9,744 nucleotides of DNA from UBA1402 sp964575345 (GCA_964575345.1 CAZNQD010000072.1:1-9744); one strand, 5' to 3'; counted from the first letter of the stretch, positions 1 to 7,771 are shown. The notes: generated by a model not told the origin, from the sequence alone. Numbers and translations: made by a program.

Positions 1-1418
1 TACGAAACCAGGGGAGAAGGACTGCCTGCCCTGCGGGCCATGCGCATCAGGTCAAACCAGCGTTTACCTTCGAACATCAGTTCCCGCTGTCTTTCTCTTA
101 AAACCAGATCGACCAGTTTATCATAAGAATGATCGTAATAATCGAGCGACAAAGTATCTCCTCCGTTGGAACGGGAATAAGTCATATTGACCAGAGAGAG
201 AGCTTCGGCCAGGCCTTCTTCCTGTTTTTCCTGCAGGACCGCCTCGGCTTTCATCAGAATAATGTCCGGCAAACGATACACAATCCAGTTCGAAGTGTTG
301 TTGCGATAGGAATAATAGCTTTTGGATCCGTCAAAATTCTCGGTACGTTGTATACCGGCATATTTGAAAATTTGATAAACACCTATGCCCGGGTCGTTCA
401 CGAAAAAGTCTTTACAGCGGACATCCACATCGTTTTTACTTTCTATGTAACTTCCGGCCGGGTAATCAAATGGACTGTATTGTCCGCTTACCAGGGTGGC
501 AGGGAATGCCAGCTCTCCGTTAGGATTATTCTGGTAGCCGTATAAGGAACGAGTGGCCTCATTCACCTGAATATCGTTGTCGTAGCCGAATTCAAAAATG
601 CTTTCAGTAGAAAATCCTCTGTAAAAAACACTGGTATAAAAATTTTCGGCCGATACCAACTTGAAATAGCTCTCCGACAAAATATAATCACACATCTGCG
701 AACACTTGTCAAATTGATTATCCCACAAATAAATATCAGCCAACAAGGCATAGACTCCGTTTTTGGTAATGCGTCCCCTGGTTTCCTTTTCCGTTGAATA
801 CACCCTGGGAATGTAAGGGAGGGAATAAACTACAAGATCGCGAATAATGGAATCGAGCACCGCTCTTTCGGTAGACTGAGGCACTATGAAATCCTGAGTA
901 TCGTCCAGGCTGGGTTCACTGATCCAGGGAACATTCTCGAAAGCCCTCACCAGATAGAAATAGGCCAAAGCTCTGACAGCGTATGCTTCGGCACTGAGTT
1001 CACGAAGTTTGTCCGGAGTAAAATTGTCGTCTTTATCAAGCACATCGGGAGCAAAACTTAAAAAAGTATTGCAATAATTTATAACTGAATAAAAGGAAGA
1101 CCAACTTGTATAAGGAGTAGAGGGAGTGATTTCCTGTCGCAGTACTTTATTAATTTCATTGGTTATACCGGAACCATTGCTGAAATTATCAGAACGCAAC
1201 TCCCCCCAGACCAGCATCCGATAGGAACAATCTGAAGTGATGAATCCACGGTATGCTGCCATCAGCACAGCTTCAGCTTCGGATTCCGTAGTCCAGTATT
1301 CATCCAAAATCATTTCACTTTCCGGACGCGTATCCAGCCAATCGGTACAGGCTGTTGTAGCAAAAAGGCCAAAGGCCAGCATCAGGACGATAAATAGTCT
1401 GTTTTTCATCTTTTTCAT
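1..1418 (-). CDS. SusD/RagB-family outer-membrane lipoprotein, partial (C-terminus beyond left edge)
   Basis: The frame is open from the ATG at 1418 to the window edge, giving about 472 residues; the family usually has about 500-650, so the last part is missing. SusD-type lipoproteins sit on the cell surface as a lid over the SusC pore and help capture the ligand. The N-terminus is a lipoprotein signal (MKKMKNRLFIVLMLAFGLFA, then TTAC) with the lipid-accepting Cys at residue 24, followed by TDWLDTRPES, the usual SusD mature start. A helical TPR-like core includes AEAYAVRALAYFYLVRAF (about 143-160). Near the visible end is the C-terminal family signature RQRELMFEGKRWFDLMR (about 441-457). The start lies 3 nt after the SusC stop; a second in-frame ATG at 1409 (MKNRL...) would also leave a full signal peptide. 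The family call is firm; the ligand is unknown. Confidence 0.95.
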   Translation of the reverse strand, partial: MKKMKNRLFIVLMLAFGLFATTACTDWLDTRPESEMILDEYWTTESEAEAVLMAAYRGFITSDCSYRMLVWGELRSDNFSNGSGITNEINKVLRQEITPSTPYTSWSSFYSVINYCNTFLSFAPDVLDKDDNFTPDKLRELSAEAYAVRALAYFYLVRAFENVPWISEPSLDDTQDFIVPQSTERAVLDSIIRDLVVYSLPYIPRVYSTEKETRGRITKNGVYALLADIYLWDNQFDKCSQMCDYILSESYFKLVSAENFYTSVFYRGFSTESIFEFGYDNDIQVNEATRSLYGYQNNPNGELAFPATLVSGQYSPFDYPAGSYIESKNDVDVRCKDFFVNDPGIGVYQIFKYAGIQRTENFDGSKSYYSYRNNTSNWIVYRLPDIILMKAEAVLQEKQEEGLAEALSLVNMTYSRSNGGDTLSLDYYDHSYDKLVDLVLRERQRELMFEGKRWFDLMRMARRAGSPSPLVS

Positions 1419-1421
1419 TTT

Positions 1422-4400
1422 TTAAAAACCAATGGTTACACCCAAAGTAAAGTCTTTAGAACGCGGTGTCTGCGCATTGTCCGTGCTGATGCCGAAATCA
1501 CCGTAACCGATTTCAGGGTCCATACCGGAATACTTGGTAAACACGTACAAGTTGTTGAAAGTAAGATAGGTACTGACACGATCAATTCCTAAAGGTTTTA
1601 ACCAGTTTGAAGGAAGCACATAATTAAATGTCAAATACTTAAACCGCAAGAACGAGGCATCTTCCACAAAGCGGTCGCTACCCAGCCAGTTGTAGCCATA
1701 ATTATACAAAGCCCTGGGAATTTCGGTGATATCTCCGTCTTTACGCCAGCGCCAGTTAACGGCTATACTCTGGTTGTCGTTGTCGTACATATTTTCGGCA
1801 TTCATCCGGGCGGCATTGACTACTTTGTTGCCGTAACGATAGTTGAAAAATGCTGTACAAGTCAAGGTTTTGTAACGCAGGGTAAATCCCATACCACCAT
1901 TAAAAAGTGGATTACAATTGCCCAGATAAACAATATCGAGTTCGTCTATGCTGCCGTCGTGGTTTTGATCTTTGTATTTGGCATCACCCCCTCTGAATTC
2001 GTATTCCACTGTTGTGCCCGCGGCAAAAACCATCGGCAGGGCTTTGTTTCTTTCGTCCACTATCACATTTCCGTTGGCATCCCTGGCCACCGGAGCATCG
2101 AGATGCCCGTGTTCTTCGTCGTATTCGTCGTATTGATAAACACCTTCATACTCAAATCCGTAAATGGAACCGAAGGAGTGGCCTTCCTGCAAGCGAGTCA
2201 TGTAGGTGCCATTCCGGTAATCGTAATCTTTATTATAGTTGGCCAGAATCCGATCGTCCAGATCAATGATGGTATTCACCTGATTGGAAATATTGAAATT
2301 GACATCTACACTGAAATCACCGCTTTTGTACAGACGATTGGTGTACACATTGAATTCCCAGCCGTCATTGTCCATGGTTCCTGCATTAGCATAGGAAATG
2401 CCGGAAAATCCCGATGTGGAAGGTAGAGAAATATTTGGGAACAACATATCTACGGTGCGTCTGTGGTAATAGTTCATGTCCATAACGATCTTATCGTTGA
2501 AGAGTCCTATATCAGCTCCCAGGTTCCATTCACTCAGGGTAGCCCATTTCAGGTCTGACAACCTCAGGCTGACCGGACGGGTTGCCTGATTGCCCAGGTA
2601 GCTGTCGTAGGCGGCATAGCGGCTGAAATGCAGGTATTCAGCACCGGGTTCTTTACCGCTCAGACCCCAGTTGGGACGAATAGCCAGCATGCTCAGCCAG
2701 GAGCGGGTATCGGCCATAAAGTCCTCATCCGAAACAATCCATTTGAGAGAGACACTGGGGAAGTTTCCGAATTTACGCTTATTTCCGAATTTTGTACTGC
2801 CATCCCGCCTGATAACACCCGATACGATGTATCTAGACTTGTAGGTATAATGCACACGCCCCACCAAACCCATTGAACGCCAGTTGGATCGTCCGGTTGA
2901 AACACCTTCCAGATAGGCTTCGTTGGAGGCATCCTTGGTTTTATCCGAAAACAGGCCATAGCTGCCAATGTATTGGTGGCCTGAATTTCCCGTCCTGGTC
3001 TGCAAAGCACCGTAAAGGGTCAGACTGTGATCTTCATTTCTGAGCCTGGGCTGCCAGTTGATCACGTTTTCGGTTTGTACCGAAAGCGATTCCGAATCGT
3101 TGCTCTCGGAGCGATTTACCTGGTCACTGTTCCAGATGTTGTTGGTAGCCTCCCAGGGTAAAAAGCCTGAGTTTTTGTTGTTATTTATGTCGAAGGAGAC
3201 ATACATCTGATACCTGAGCGAACGGGAATGTTCTCCGGTCAGGTTGTAATGTAACTGAAATGTGGGCACAATGCGATAGCTCTTCAAATTGTTTACTCCC
3301 AATTTGGCAATGGCTACCGGATTTATCATATCTCGTTGAGCCGGATTCAAACCCGAAGTACGCGAAATATTATAGAACATATCGGTATCGTTTCCATCTC
3401 TGTCTTGCTCATAAATACTCACATTGGGCATTTTTGCGTAAGCCGTACCCAGGAGGTTGGAATAATTTCGCTGGTTATCGACATGCGTAAAAGAAAAATC
3501 TGAAATAAACTTAAGGCGTTCCGATACGGCATAATCCAGATAGGCTTTGGAGCTAAAGCGATTGAGATGTTGTTCAATTATCGTCCCTGTCTGGTCATAA
3601 AAACCGCCCGAAATCCTGAACGTGGCTCGTTCTCCTCCACCCGACACATTCACATAATGGTCGTGAATATAGCCTGTCTGTGAAACTGCTTTGACCCAGT
3701 CGGTATTGTTGTTGAAGTTTTCGTATTCAACAAAAGTGTCGGAATACTTAAATTCATCGATGTCAGCGGCCGATTCATCCTGCCTGGGATTGAAATAAGC
3801 CTGTTTGATCATCATGGAATAATCATCTCCGTTAAGCATCTTTAAACCCTTAGGCTGAACAGCGCGGGTAAAGCGATAGGTGTATTGCACCAATGTAGGC
3901 CCGGCCTGCCCCTTTTTGGTTGTTACCATCAACACGCCATTGGCACCTTTGGAGCCCCAGATAGCCGTAGATGCAGCATCCTTGAGTACAGTGATTTGCT
4001 CAATGTCATCGGGATTAATACTCAACAATTCGGCATAATCTTCTTCGTTGGAGGTGGCAAAGTCAAAATCCTGAATATTTACTTCGTAGGGCACGCCATT
4101 TAACACGATAAGGGGTTCTTTGTTCCCGGTAATGGAAGAGGTACCACGGATACGCATCGAAGATCCGCTGCCGGGGTTACCCGAACTGGAAACAATATCC
4201 AGGCCGGCCACACGCCCTTGCAATGCTTCGTCCAGAGTGCCTACCTGCAAACCTTCAAAATCTTTGGCGTTAATGGTTTGCATAGCGGTGGAAATCTCTC
4301 TTTCCGGAATTACAAATCCACTTCCGTCGGTGTGCATCCGCTGACCGGTTACTACTGCTTCGGAAAGCGCCAGAGCTTCTTCTTCCATCTGGACGTTAAT

Positions 4401-4697
4401 CACTCTGCGGCTGCCAATTTCAAAAGTCATTTTTTTGAAACCCAGATAGGTAAATACCAATTTATTATTGGCATTTTTTAACCTGATAACGTATTGTCCG
4501 TTGTAGTCGGTAATAGACATACCTACCACACGATTGCTGACGTCGAGCTCCTGGATATTGACGCCCATCAAGGTTTCCGAGCTGTTAGCCTGGTTGGTGA
4601 CAGTTCCCTTGATTATGATATCTTCGGTCTGCGCCCTGAGTACGCCCGGTAAGCCTAATAGAAGCAAGGCGATCATTGTTTTAACAAATAGCTTCAT
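1422..4697 (-). CDS. SusC/RagA-family TonB-linked outer-membrane transporter
   Basis: Complete 1091-residue protein, normal length for the family, which imports oligosaccharides or peptides across the outer membrane using TonB energy. Visible parts in order: Sec signal peptide (1-22, ending VLRA|Q); a carboxypeptidase-regulatory-like beta-sandwich (about 28-108, with ETLMGVNIQE and NGQYVIRL); a short linker with the family motif LSEAVVTG (111-118); the plug domain with SMRIRGTSSITGNKEPLIVL (180-199) and ITVLKDAASTAIWGSKGANG (235-254); then a long beta-barrel ending in the aromatic C-terminus FTLGVTIGF. There is no STN domain, so signalling to an anti-sigma factor through this protein is not expected. 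An EF-hand-like loop, DQNHDGSIDELD, lies at residues 910-921. The gene follows the fasciclin gene after 47 nt with no visible terminator or promoter, and is followed by the SusD gene after 3 nt. The substrate cannot be inferred. Confidence 0.97.
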   Translation of the reverse strand: MKLFVKTMIALLLLGLPGVLRAQTEDIIIKGTVTNQANSSETLMGVNIQELDVSNRVVGMSITDYNGQYVIRLKNANNKLVFTYLGFKKMTFEIGSRRVINVQMEEEALALSEAVVTGQRMHTDGSGFVIPEREISTAMQTINAKDFEGLQVGTLDEALQGRVAGLDIVSSSGNPGSGSSMRIRGTSSITGNKEPLIVLNGVPYEVNIQDFDFATSNEEDYAELLSINPDDIEQITVLKDAASTAIWGSKGANGVLMVTTKKGQAGPTLVQYTYRFTRAVQPKGLKMLNGDDYSMMIKQAYFNPRQDESAADIDEFKYSDTFVEYENFNNNTDWVKAVSQTGYIHDHYVNVSGGGERATFRISGGFYDQTGTIIEQHLNRFSSKAYLDYAVSERLKFISDFSFTHVDNQRNYSNLLGTAYAKMPNVSIYEQDRDGNDTDMFYNISRTSGLNPAQRDMINPVAIAKLGVNNLKSYRIVPTFQLHYNLTGEHSRSLRYQMYVSFDINNNKNSGFLPWEATNNIWNSDQVNRSESNDSESLSVQTENVINWQPRLRNEDHSLTLYGALQTRTGNSGHQYIGSYGLFSDKTKDASNEAYLEGVSTGRSNWRSMGLVGRVHYTYKSRYIVSGVIRRDGSTKFGNKRKFGNFPSVSLKWIVSDEDFMADTRSWLSMLAIRPNWGLSGKEPGAEYLHFSRYAAYDSYLGNQATRPVSLRLSDLKWATLSEWNLGADIGLFNDKIVMDMNYYHRRTVDMLFPNISLPSTSGFSGISYANAGTMDNDGWEFNVYTNRLYKSGDFSVDVNFNISNQVNTIIDLDDRILANYNKDYDYRNGTYMTRLQEGHSFGSIYGFEYEGVYQYDEYDEEHGHLDAPVARDANGNVIVDERNKALPMVFAAGTTVEYEFRGGDAKYKDQNHDGSIDELDIVYLGNCNPLFNGGMGFTLRYKTLTCTAFFNYRYGNKVVNAARMNAENMYDNDNQSIAVNWRWRKDGDITEIPRALYNYGYNWLGSDRFVEDASFLRFKYLTFNYVLPSNWLKPLGIDRVSTYLTFNNLYVFTKYSGMDPEIGYGDFGISTDNAQTPRSKDFTLGVTIGF

Positions 4698-4744
4698 ATA
4701 TATGGTTTGTTATTGTTATTAGCTCAATTATTACGTTTAATTCC

Positions 4745-7381
4745 TTACTTATATCTCAGGACTTTGTCGATGAGGTGGACAACGGCCGTGGAAGAAGTGG
4801 TGACTTCACTATTGGTATAAGCCGTAGTGGTCAGGCTCGTCAAATTTTTGGGATTGGAACCGAACACGTAGTCTCTGGTCATTATATTATAATAGGACCT
4901 TCCCTCCGGAGTTCTGGCGTTAACATCCACTTTGGCTGTATAAGGTACATTATTGACTTTGTCAATGTATTCGGTAGTAAGCGTTATACCCGTACCGTCT
5001 CCTTCGGCCTGAACACGATAAAATTTATTTTTATAGGTATTAAAATACGATTCGCTGTTGTCGTTTTTTATTGTTGCCGTATAATACTTAGTCGGCTTAA
5101 TTTCCTGATTGGGATGAATAAACAGCGAATTATCCTGAAAATGATAGCGTATAAAACGCTCCATGGAATCAACAACAGCGTCGTATTCTGCAGCACTCTC
5201 TATTTTAGCAATAGTATCCCAGGGAATGATCAGACCGGAACGAAAAGCATCTTCCATGGCTGCATTATTCGGGACATACACCGTATAACGGTAAGTATTG
5301 AAAAAAGTCACGTTTAAGTCCATAAAATGCCGGCTGCCTTTGCCTGTTTCAAAAATGCCCGGGAAATTTTCACAATAGGAGAAAAAGGCATCAAATTCCG
5401 GGTATTTAGCCGAATCGCTCAATACAGTGTAAAAAGATTGTAAAGGAGTTTGAGGCAATTGATCCACCATAAAAGCAGTACCGTTCTTTTGGTAAAAGAT
5501 ACCTGAATCCAGCAAATTTATATGCCTGCTGTTTTCGATATCGTCCCCGGCGCTGAAATTCACTAAATTCGAACTCAGCTTACTGCCATCTATATCGGCT
5601 GTACCGTCGGCATATAGAATATTGCCGTCTTTGGTCACATAATAACCGTCACGGTATACTGTTGCATCGGGATCATCTTTGAAATCTCCCACAACAATGC
5701 TTTGATCCAGTATTCTTGTCAGCCGGTTTCGGATAAAATTGGCATTGTTATGGGTAGTAACAGAATCCAGAACGACATCGTTCACCTTGTCGTAATTAAA
5801 CACAGACACATTGACGGAAGAAGTTTGTTTATTAAAGAAGAATTTAAGGATAGTGGGGAAATTGGAATTGTAGGTATAAGGATCTATATAACGATCAAGT
5901 GCTTTATCGGTAGGAATTACAAAAGCATATTTACTTACCATTGAATTCAGGTACAGACGGTATAAATATCTTCTGATGCCCCAGTCAAGCACCAAAGTCT
6001 TATCGCTGAATAACACGGGACTGTACACCGACACATAATCATCGGGAGGATAAATATTGTTGGTTACATAAACCAGGCCATTTACTCCCACATAATTTAA
6101 AGAATCAACAATGTCCGAATTTGACACATTCAGAGGAGAACTGGCTTCGTCAACCATTTTATAAAATAAGCCGGGAAAGGAATTCACCAGAGACCTGCGC
6201 ATATGCCTGGTAATGAGCAATACTAATATGTCATTCGGAACACCGTCCCAACTACCGTACCGTTTTTTTAGTTCCCTTCCGCTGCCTTCGTTAAAATAAT
6301 AATCCAACGCTTCGTTGGTGGGTGCAAAAATTACTCCCATATCCGATTGTAGGGCACTTCCGAATGCCGCATAAGAATTCCAGCCCGGATCGTAAGGCAA
6401 TAACAGGTCATCGGGAATTCTGGAACCATTGGGATAACTGGTTACCCCACCCTGAGCAATAGGTGCAAAATACCTGAGATAAAAGATGGAATCTATGGTT
6501 GCTTCGGGATGCAGATTATTGTAAGTGGTTGTCAGCGAAGGTGTATGGAAAGGGGCACAAAAACGATCCATCAGCTCCGAAAACTGAGTAGTGTTTTCGT
6601 TAGTCCGGATGTATTCCGCCATATTTTCGCGGGGAGTCATTACTCCATCGAGCACATTCACATAACCGTTTTTACATACAATATCTCTTTTAATGACTTT
6701 ATGTTGAAAGACAAAGGCATCGTTGTAATTGCGGTCGGCACCGGTCATAACTTTGAAATCCTGATCACTGATGCCCACATTATCCAGGTATTTTTGCAAA
6801 AAGTGAACCATCGGTTTGGTAGAATTATCTTTTAACAAATACATTCCATTTGATTTCCAGGGATTCCATATTTCAGCTTTCGGCAATTTGTTGCCTTCAA
6901 TAAAAGGCACACTGTCCAACACAGACAATCCCGTCAAACGACGCATTGCCTGGCCTTCGTTAAGCACTCCGTTACTGTAATAATTCGAAAGAGTTTCAAT
7001 CAAATACGCGTTATCGATCATCGAGAAAAACAACAGTTGGCGTTTCTGGGACAAATTCATTTCCTCGAAATTTCGCAATCCCCATTCATTGTTCTGAAAA
7101 AAGCGGTCAAAAATGCTGTCGGGCGTTACAAACAGGGTTTTGCTGCCGGTTTTGGCTAATACTTCTTTCTGGTTGACGTCTTCGATTATTCTGACATAAT
7201 AATCAAAATTACCGTCCTGTTTCAGGTAATCATAGATGCTTTCGCCCAGCCAGTCGGGACTTTTATCATCGTAAATATAATCGTCCTTGCAGGATACAAG
7301 AAACACTAATCCGAATACGACACTCATGCGCATCAATAATCGAAAAGGATTTTTGTTAAAAAATTCTTTCATCAGATTCAT
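4745..7381 (-). CDS. Surface lipoprotein with four tandem fasciclin (FAS1)-like modules
   Basis: 878 residues. The N-terminus has a hydrophobic signal and lipobox (LVFLVSC, lipid Cys 31) followed by acidic KDDYIYDDK, the sort of mature end that favours surface export of Bacteroidota lipoproteins. I see four FAS1-like repeats. Each has the inner F-x-x-P-[TDN]-x-x-x-[FLM] strand-helix motif and a closing hydrophobic strand: (1) about 45-250, TLFVTPDSIFDRFF (82-95) and VNVLDGVMTP (241-250); (2) about 257-446, GVIFAPTNEALDYYF (349-363) and LVYVTNNIYPP (436-446); (3) about 460-646, YAFVIPTDKALDRYI (485-499) and AFMVDQLPQTP (636-646); (4) about 647-878, YTVYVPNNAAMEDAF (699-713) and VVHLIDKVLRY (867-877). 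FAS1 domains are adhesion or ligand-binding modules, not enzymes. As first gene of the SusC/SusD operon it is probably an accessory surface-binding lipoprotein; this role is inference. Modules 3 and 4 are the most divergent. An alternative start at Met4 would not change the mature protein. Confidence 0.88.
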   Translation of the reverse strand: MNLMKEFFNKNPFRLLMRMSVVFGLVFLVSCKDDYIYDDKSPDWLGESIYDYLKQDGNFDYYVRIIEDVNQKEVLAKTGSKTLFVTPDSIFDRFFQNNEWGLRNFEEMNLSQKRQLLFFSMIDNAYLIETLSNYYSNGVLNEGQAMRRLTGLSVLDSVPFIEGNKLPKAEIWNPWKSNGMYLLKDNSTKPMVHFLQKYLDNVGISDQDFKVMTGADRNYNDAFVFQHKVIKRDIVCKNGYVNVLDGVMTPRENMAEYIRTNENTTQFSELMDRFCAPFHTPSLTTTYNNLHPEATIDSIFYLRYFAPIAQGGVTSYPNGSRIPDDLLLPYDPGWNSYAAFGSALQSDMGVIFAPTNEALDYYFNEGSGRELKKRYGSWDGVPNDILVLLITRHMRRSLVNSFPGLFYKMVDEASSPLNVSNSDIVDSLNYVGVNGLVYVTNNIYPPDDYVSVYSPVLFSDKTLVLDWGIRRYLYRLYLNSMVSKYAFVIPTDKALDRYIDPYTYNSNFPTILKFFFNKQTSSVNVSVFNYDKVNDVVLDSVTTHNNANFIRNRLTRILDQSIVVGDFKDDPDATVYRDGYYVTKDGNILYADGTADIDGSKLSSNLVNFSAGDDIENSRHINLLDSGIFYQKNGTAFMVDQLPQTPLQSFYTVLSDSAKYPEFDAFFSYCENFPGIFETGKGSRHFMDLNVTFFNTYRYTVYVPNNAAMEDAFRSGLIIPWDTIAKIESAAEYDAVVDSMERFIRYHFQDNSLFIHPNQEIKPTKYYTATIKNDNSESYFNTYKNKFYRVQAEGDGTGITLTTEYIDKVNNVPYTAKVDVNARTPEGRSYYNIMTRDYVFGSNPKNLTSLTTTAYTNSEVTTSSTAVVHLIDKVLRYK

Positions 7382-7446
7382 ATGGATTTGGATTAATTGG
7401 AAAGACAGAAATGAATGATTTCATCGTTTTTCAAAAATTTTAGTTA

Positions 7447-7454
7447 CAAAGCTA
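7447..7454 (-). promoter_or_regulatory. Candidate -7 element for the fasciclin-SusC-SusD operon
   Basis: Read leftward the sequence is TAGCTTTG, a perfect match to the Bacteroidota primary-sigma -7 consensus TAnnTTTG. A start of transcription near 7440 would give a leader of about 60 nt before the fasciclin ATG at 7381. No TTTG stands at the normal -33 spacing; the nearest TTG (complement of 7472-7474) is only 17 nt upstream of the element. An operator-like box instead ends 20 nt upstream of it, which fits an activator-dependent promoter. Inferred from sequence only. Confidence 0.6.
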
Positions 7455-7474
7455 CTCTTTCTGATTTGCATCAA

Positions 7475-7504
7475 GGTGGATGATTCAATCAAATAAGTGG
7501 ACAA
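7475..7504 (-). promoter_or_regulatory. Paired operator-like boxes A and B (leftward)
   Basis: Two direct copies on the minus strand, 21 bp apart: box A, TCATCCACC (complement of 7475-7483), and box B, TTGTCCACT (complement of 7496-7504). Box A lies 20 nt upstream of the leftward -7 element. A 21-bp period is two helical turns, so a dimer or tandem regulator would bind one DNA face. The pair mirrors boxes C and D exactly. The regulator family is not recognisable from the window. Confidence 0.6.
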
Positions 7505-7535
7505 GAAAATTAAATCAAGTATTTTAACGGGCATT

Positions 7536-7565
7536 TTGTCCACCAATTATAAACATTTATCCACC
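7536..7565 (+). promoter_or_regulatory. Paired operator-like boxes C and D (rightward)
   Basis: Two direct copies 21 bp apart: TTGTCCACC at 7536-7544 and TTATCCACC at 7557-7565. Similarity extends past the core: over 20 aligned bases starting at 7536 and 7557, 15 agree, including a shared ATAAAC. Box D ends 20 nt before the rightward -7 element, the same gap as for box A on the other side. Box C and box B form a perfect 8-bp inverted repeat (GTGGACAA at 7497-7504, TTGTCCAC at 7536-7543) with 31 nt between them. Confidence 0.6.
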
Positions 7566-7585
7566 ACAAATAAACGCAATTCGTA

Positions 7586-7593
7586 TAATTTTG
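7586..7593 (+). promoter_or_regulatory. Candidate -7 element for the LamG gene (distal promoter)
   Basis: TAATTTTG matches the Bacteroidota -7 consensus TAnnTTTG perfectly. No -33 TTTG is present at the usual spacing; box D occupies that place. Transcription would begin near 7600 and leave a leader of about 170 nt before the ATG at 7772, unusually long, so the proximal candidate at 7690-7722 must also be considered. The exact mirror position relative to the leftward -7 element supports this site. Confidence 0.5.
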
Positions 7594-7655
7594 CGATAAT
7601 CATTTATAAAATCAGGCTATGGAGAGGATTAAAAACAAAAAATGAAAATAAATTA

Positions 7656-7664
7656 CTGTCCACT
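7656..7664 (+). promoter_or_regulatory. Isolated fifth copy of the operator-like box (E)
   Basis: CTGTCCACT shares the TGTCCAC core of boxes B and C but lies 91 bp beyond box D and is unpaired. It sits downstream of the distal rightward promoter and 26 nt upstream of the proximal candidate's TTG. It could be a weak extra site or chance. Confidence 0.3.
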
Positions 7665-7689
7665 CCAACTATTGTACCGCTTGCAACTC

Positions 7690-7722
7690 TTGTTTAAATT
7701 TTTTATCGTGTCTTAATTTTTG
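7690..7722 (+). promoter_or_regulatory. Secondary, proximal promoter candidate for the LamG gene
   Basis: TTG at 7690-7692 is followed after 21 nt by TAATTTTTG at 7714-7722, which fits TTG-N19-21-TAnnTTTG apart from one extra T in the -7 element. It would give a short leader of about 40 nt before the ATG at 7772. The imperfect -7 element makes it weaker than the distal site in motif quality but better in position. Confidence 0.35.
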
Positions 7723-7771
7723 CTATTTCACCAATTCTTTAAACCTTTCAACATCATTAACTTTAAACTTT

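Larger units (their letters stand above)
7382..7771. other. AT-rich divergent intergenic region
   Basis: This 390-bp gap separates the leftward fasciclin-SusC-SusD operon from the rightward LamG gene. It holds two outward-facing promoter candidates, four mirror-symmetric operator-like boxes, a fifth isolated box and a secondary promoter candidate (each listed separately). The rightward leader from about 7600 to 7771 is long and A/T-rich; I see no convincing riboswitch, hairpin terminator or RNA gene in it. The only longish open frame here is low-complexity and is not accepted as a gene. Confidence 0.8.

Noticed and set aside
1..60. Apparent truncation of the SusD gene
   Set aside because: The frame is intact with its C-terminal family signature just before the edge, so it is cut by the window boundary and is not a pseudogene.
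1959..2426. A 155-codon plus-strand open frame opposite the SusC gene
   Set aside because: It is antisense to a conserved part of the SusC barrel; the other plus-strand frames across 129-545 and 3885-4481 are rejected for the same reason.
4775..5317. A 180-codon plus-strand open frame opposite the fasciclin gene
   Set aside because: It is antisense to the well-supported FAS1 module 4 coding sequence and has no family features.
7408..7422. Small inverted repeat GAAAT-N5-ATTTC in the fasciclin leader
   Set aside because: A 5-bp AT-rich stem is expected by chance in sequence of this composition.
7497..7543. Perfect 8-bp inverted repeat (GTGGACAA and TTGTCCAC) as a terminator or RNA hairpin
   Set aside because: The 31-nt loop and the lack of a following T-run argue against a terminator, no gene ends here, and the two arms are better explained as boxes B and C of the operator.
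7497..7697. A 66-codon plus-strand open frame in the intergenic region
   Set aside because: It runs through the operator boxes and the rightward -7 motif, is rich in Lys, Asn and Ile as expected of AT-rich noncoding DNA, and has no recognisable domain or leader.
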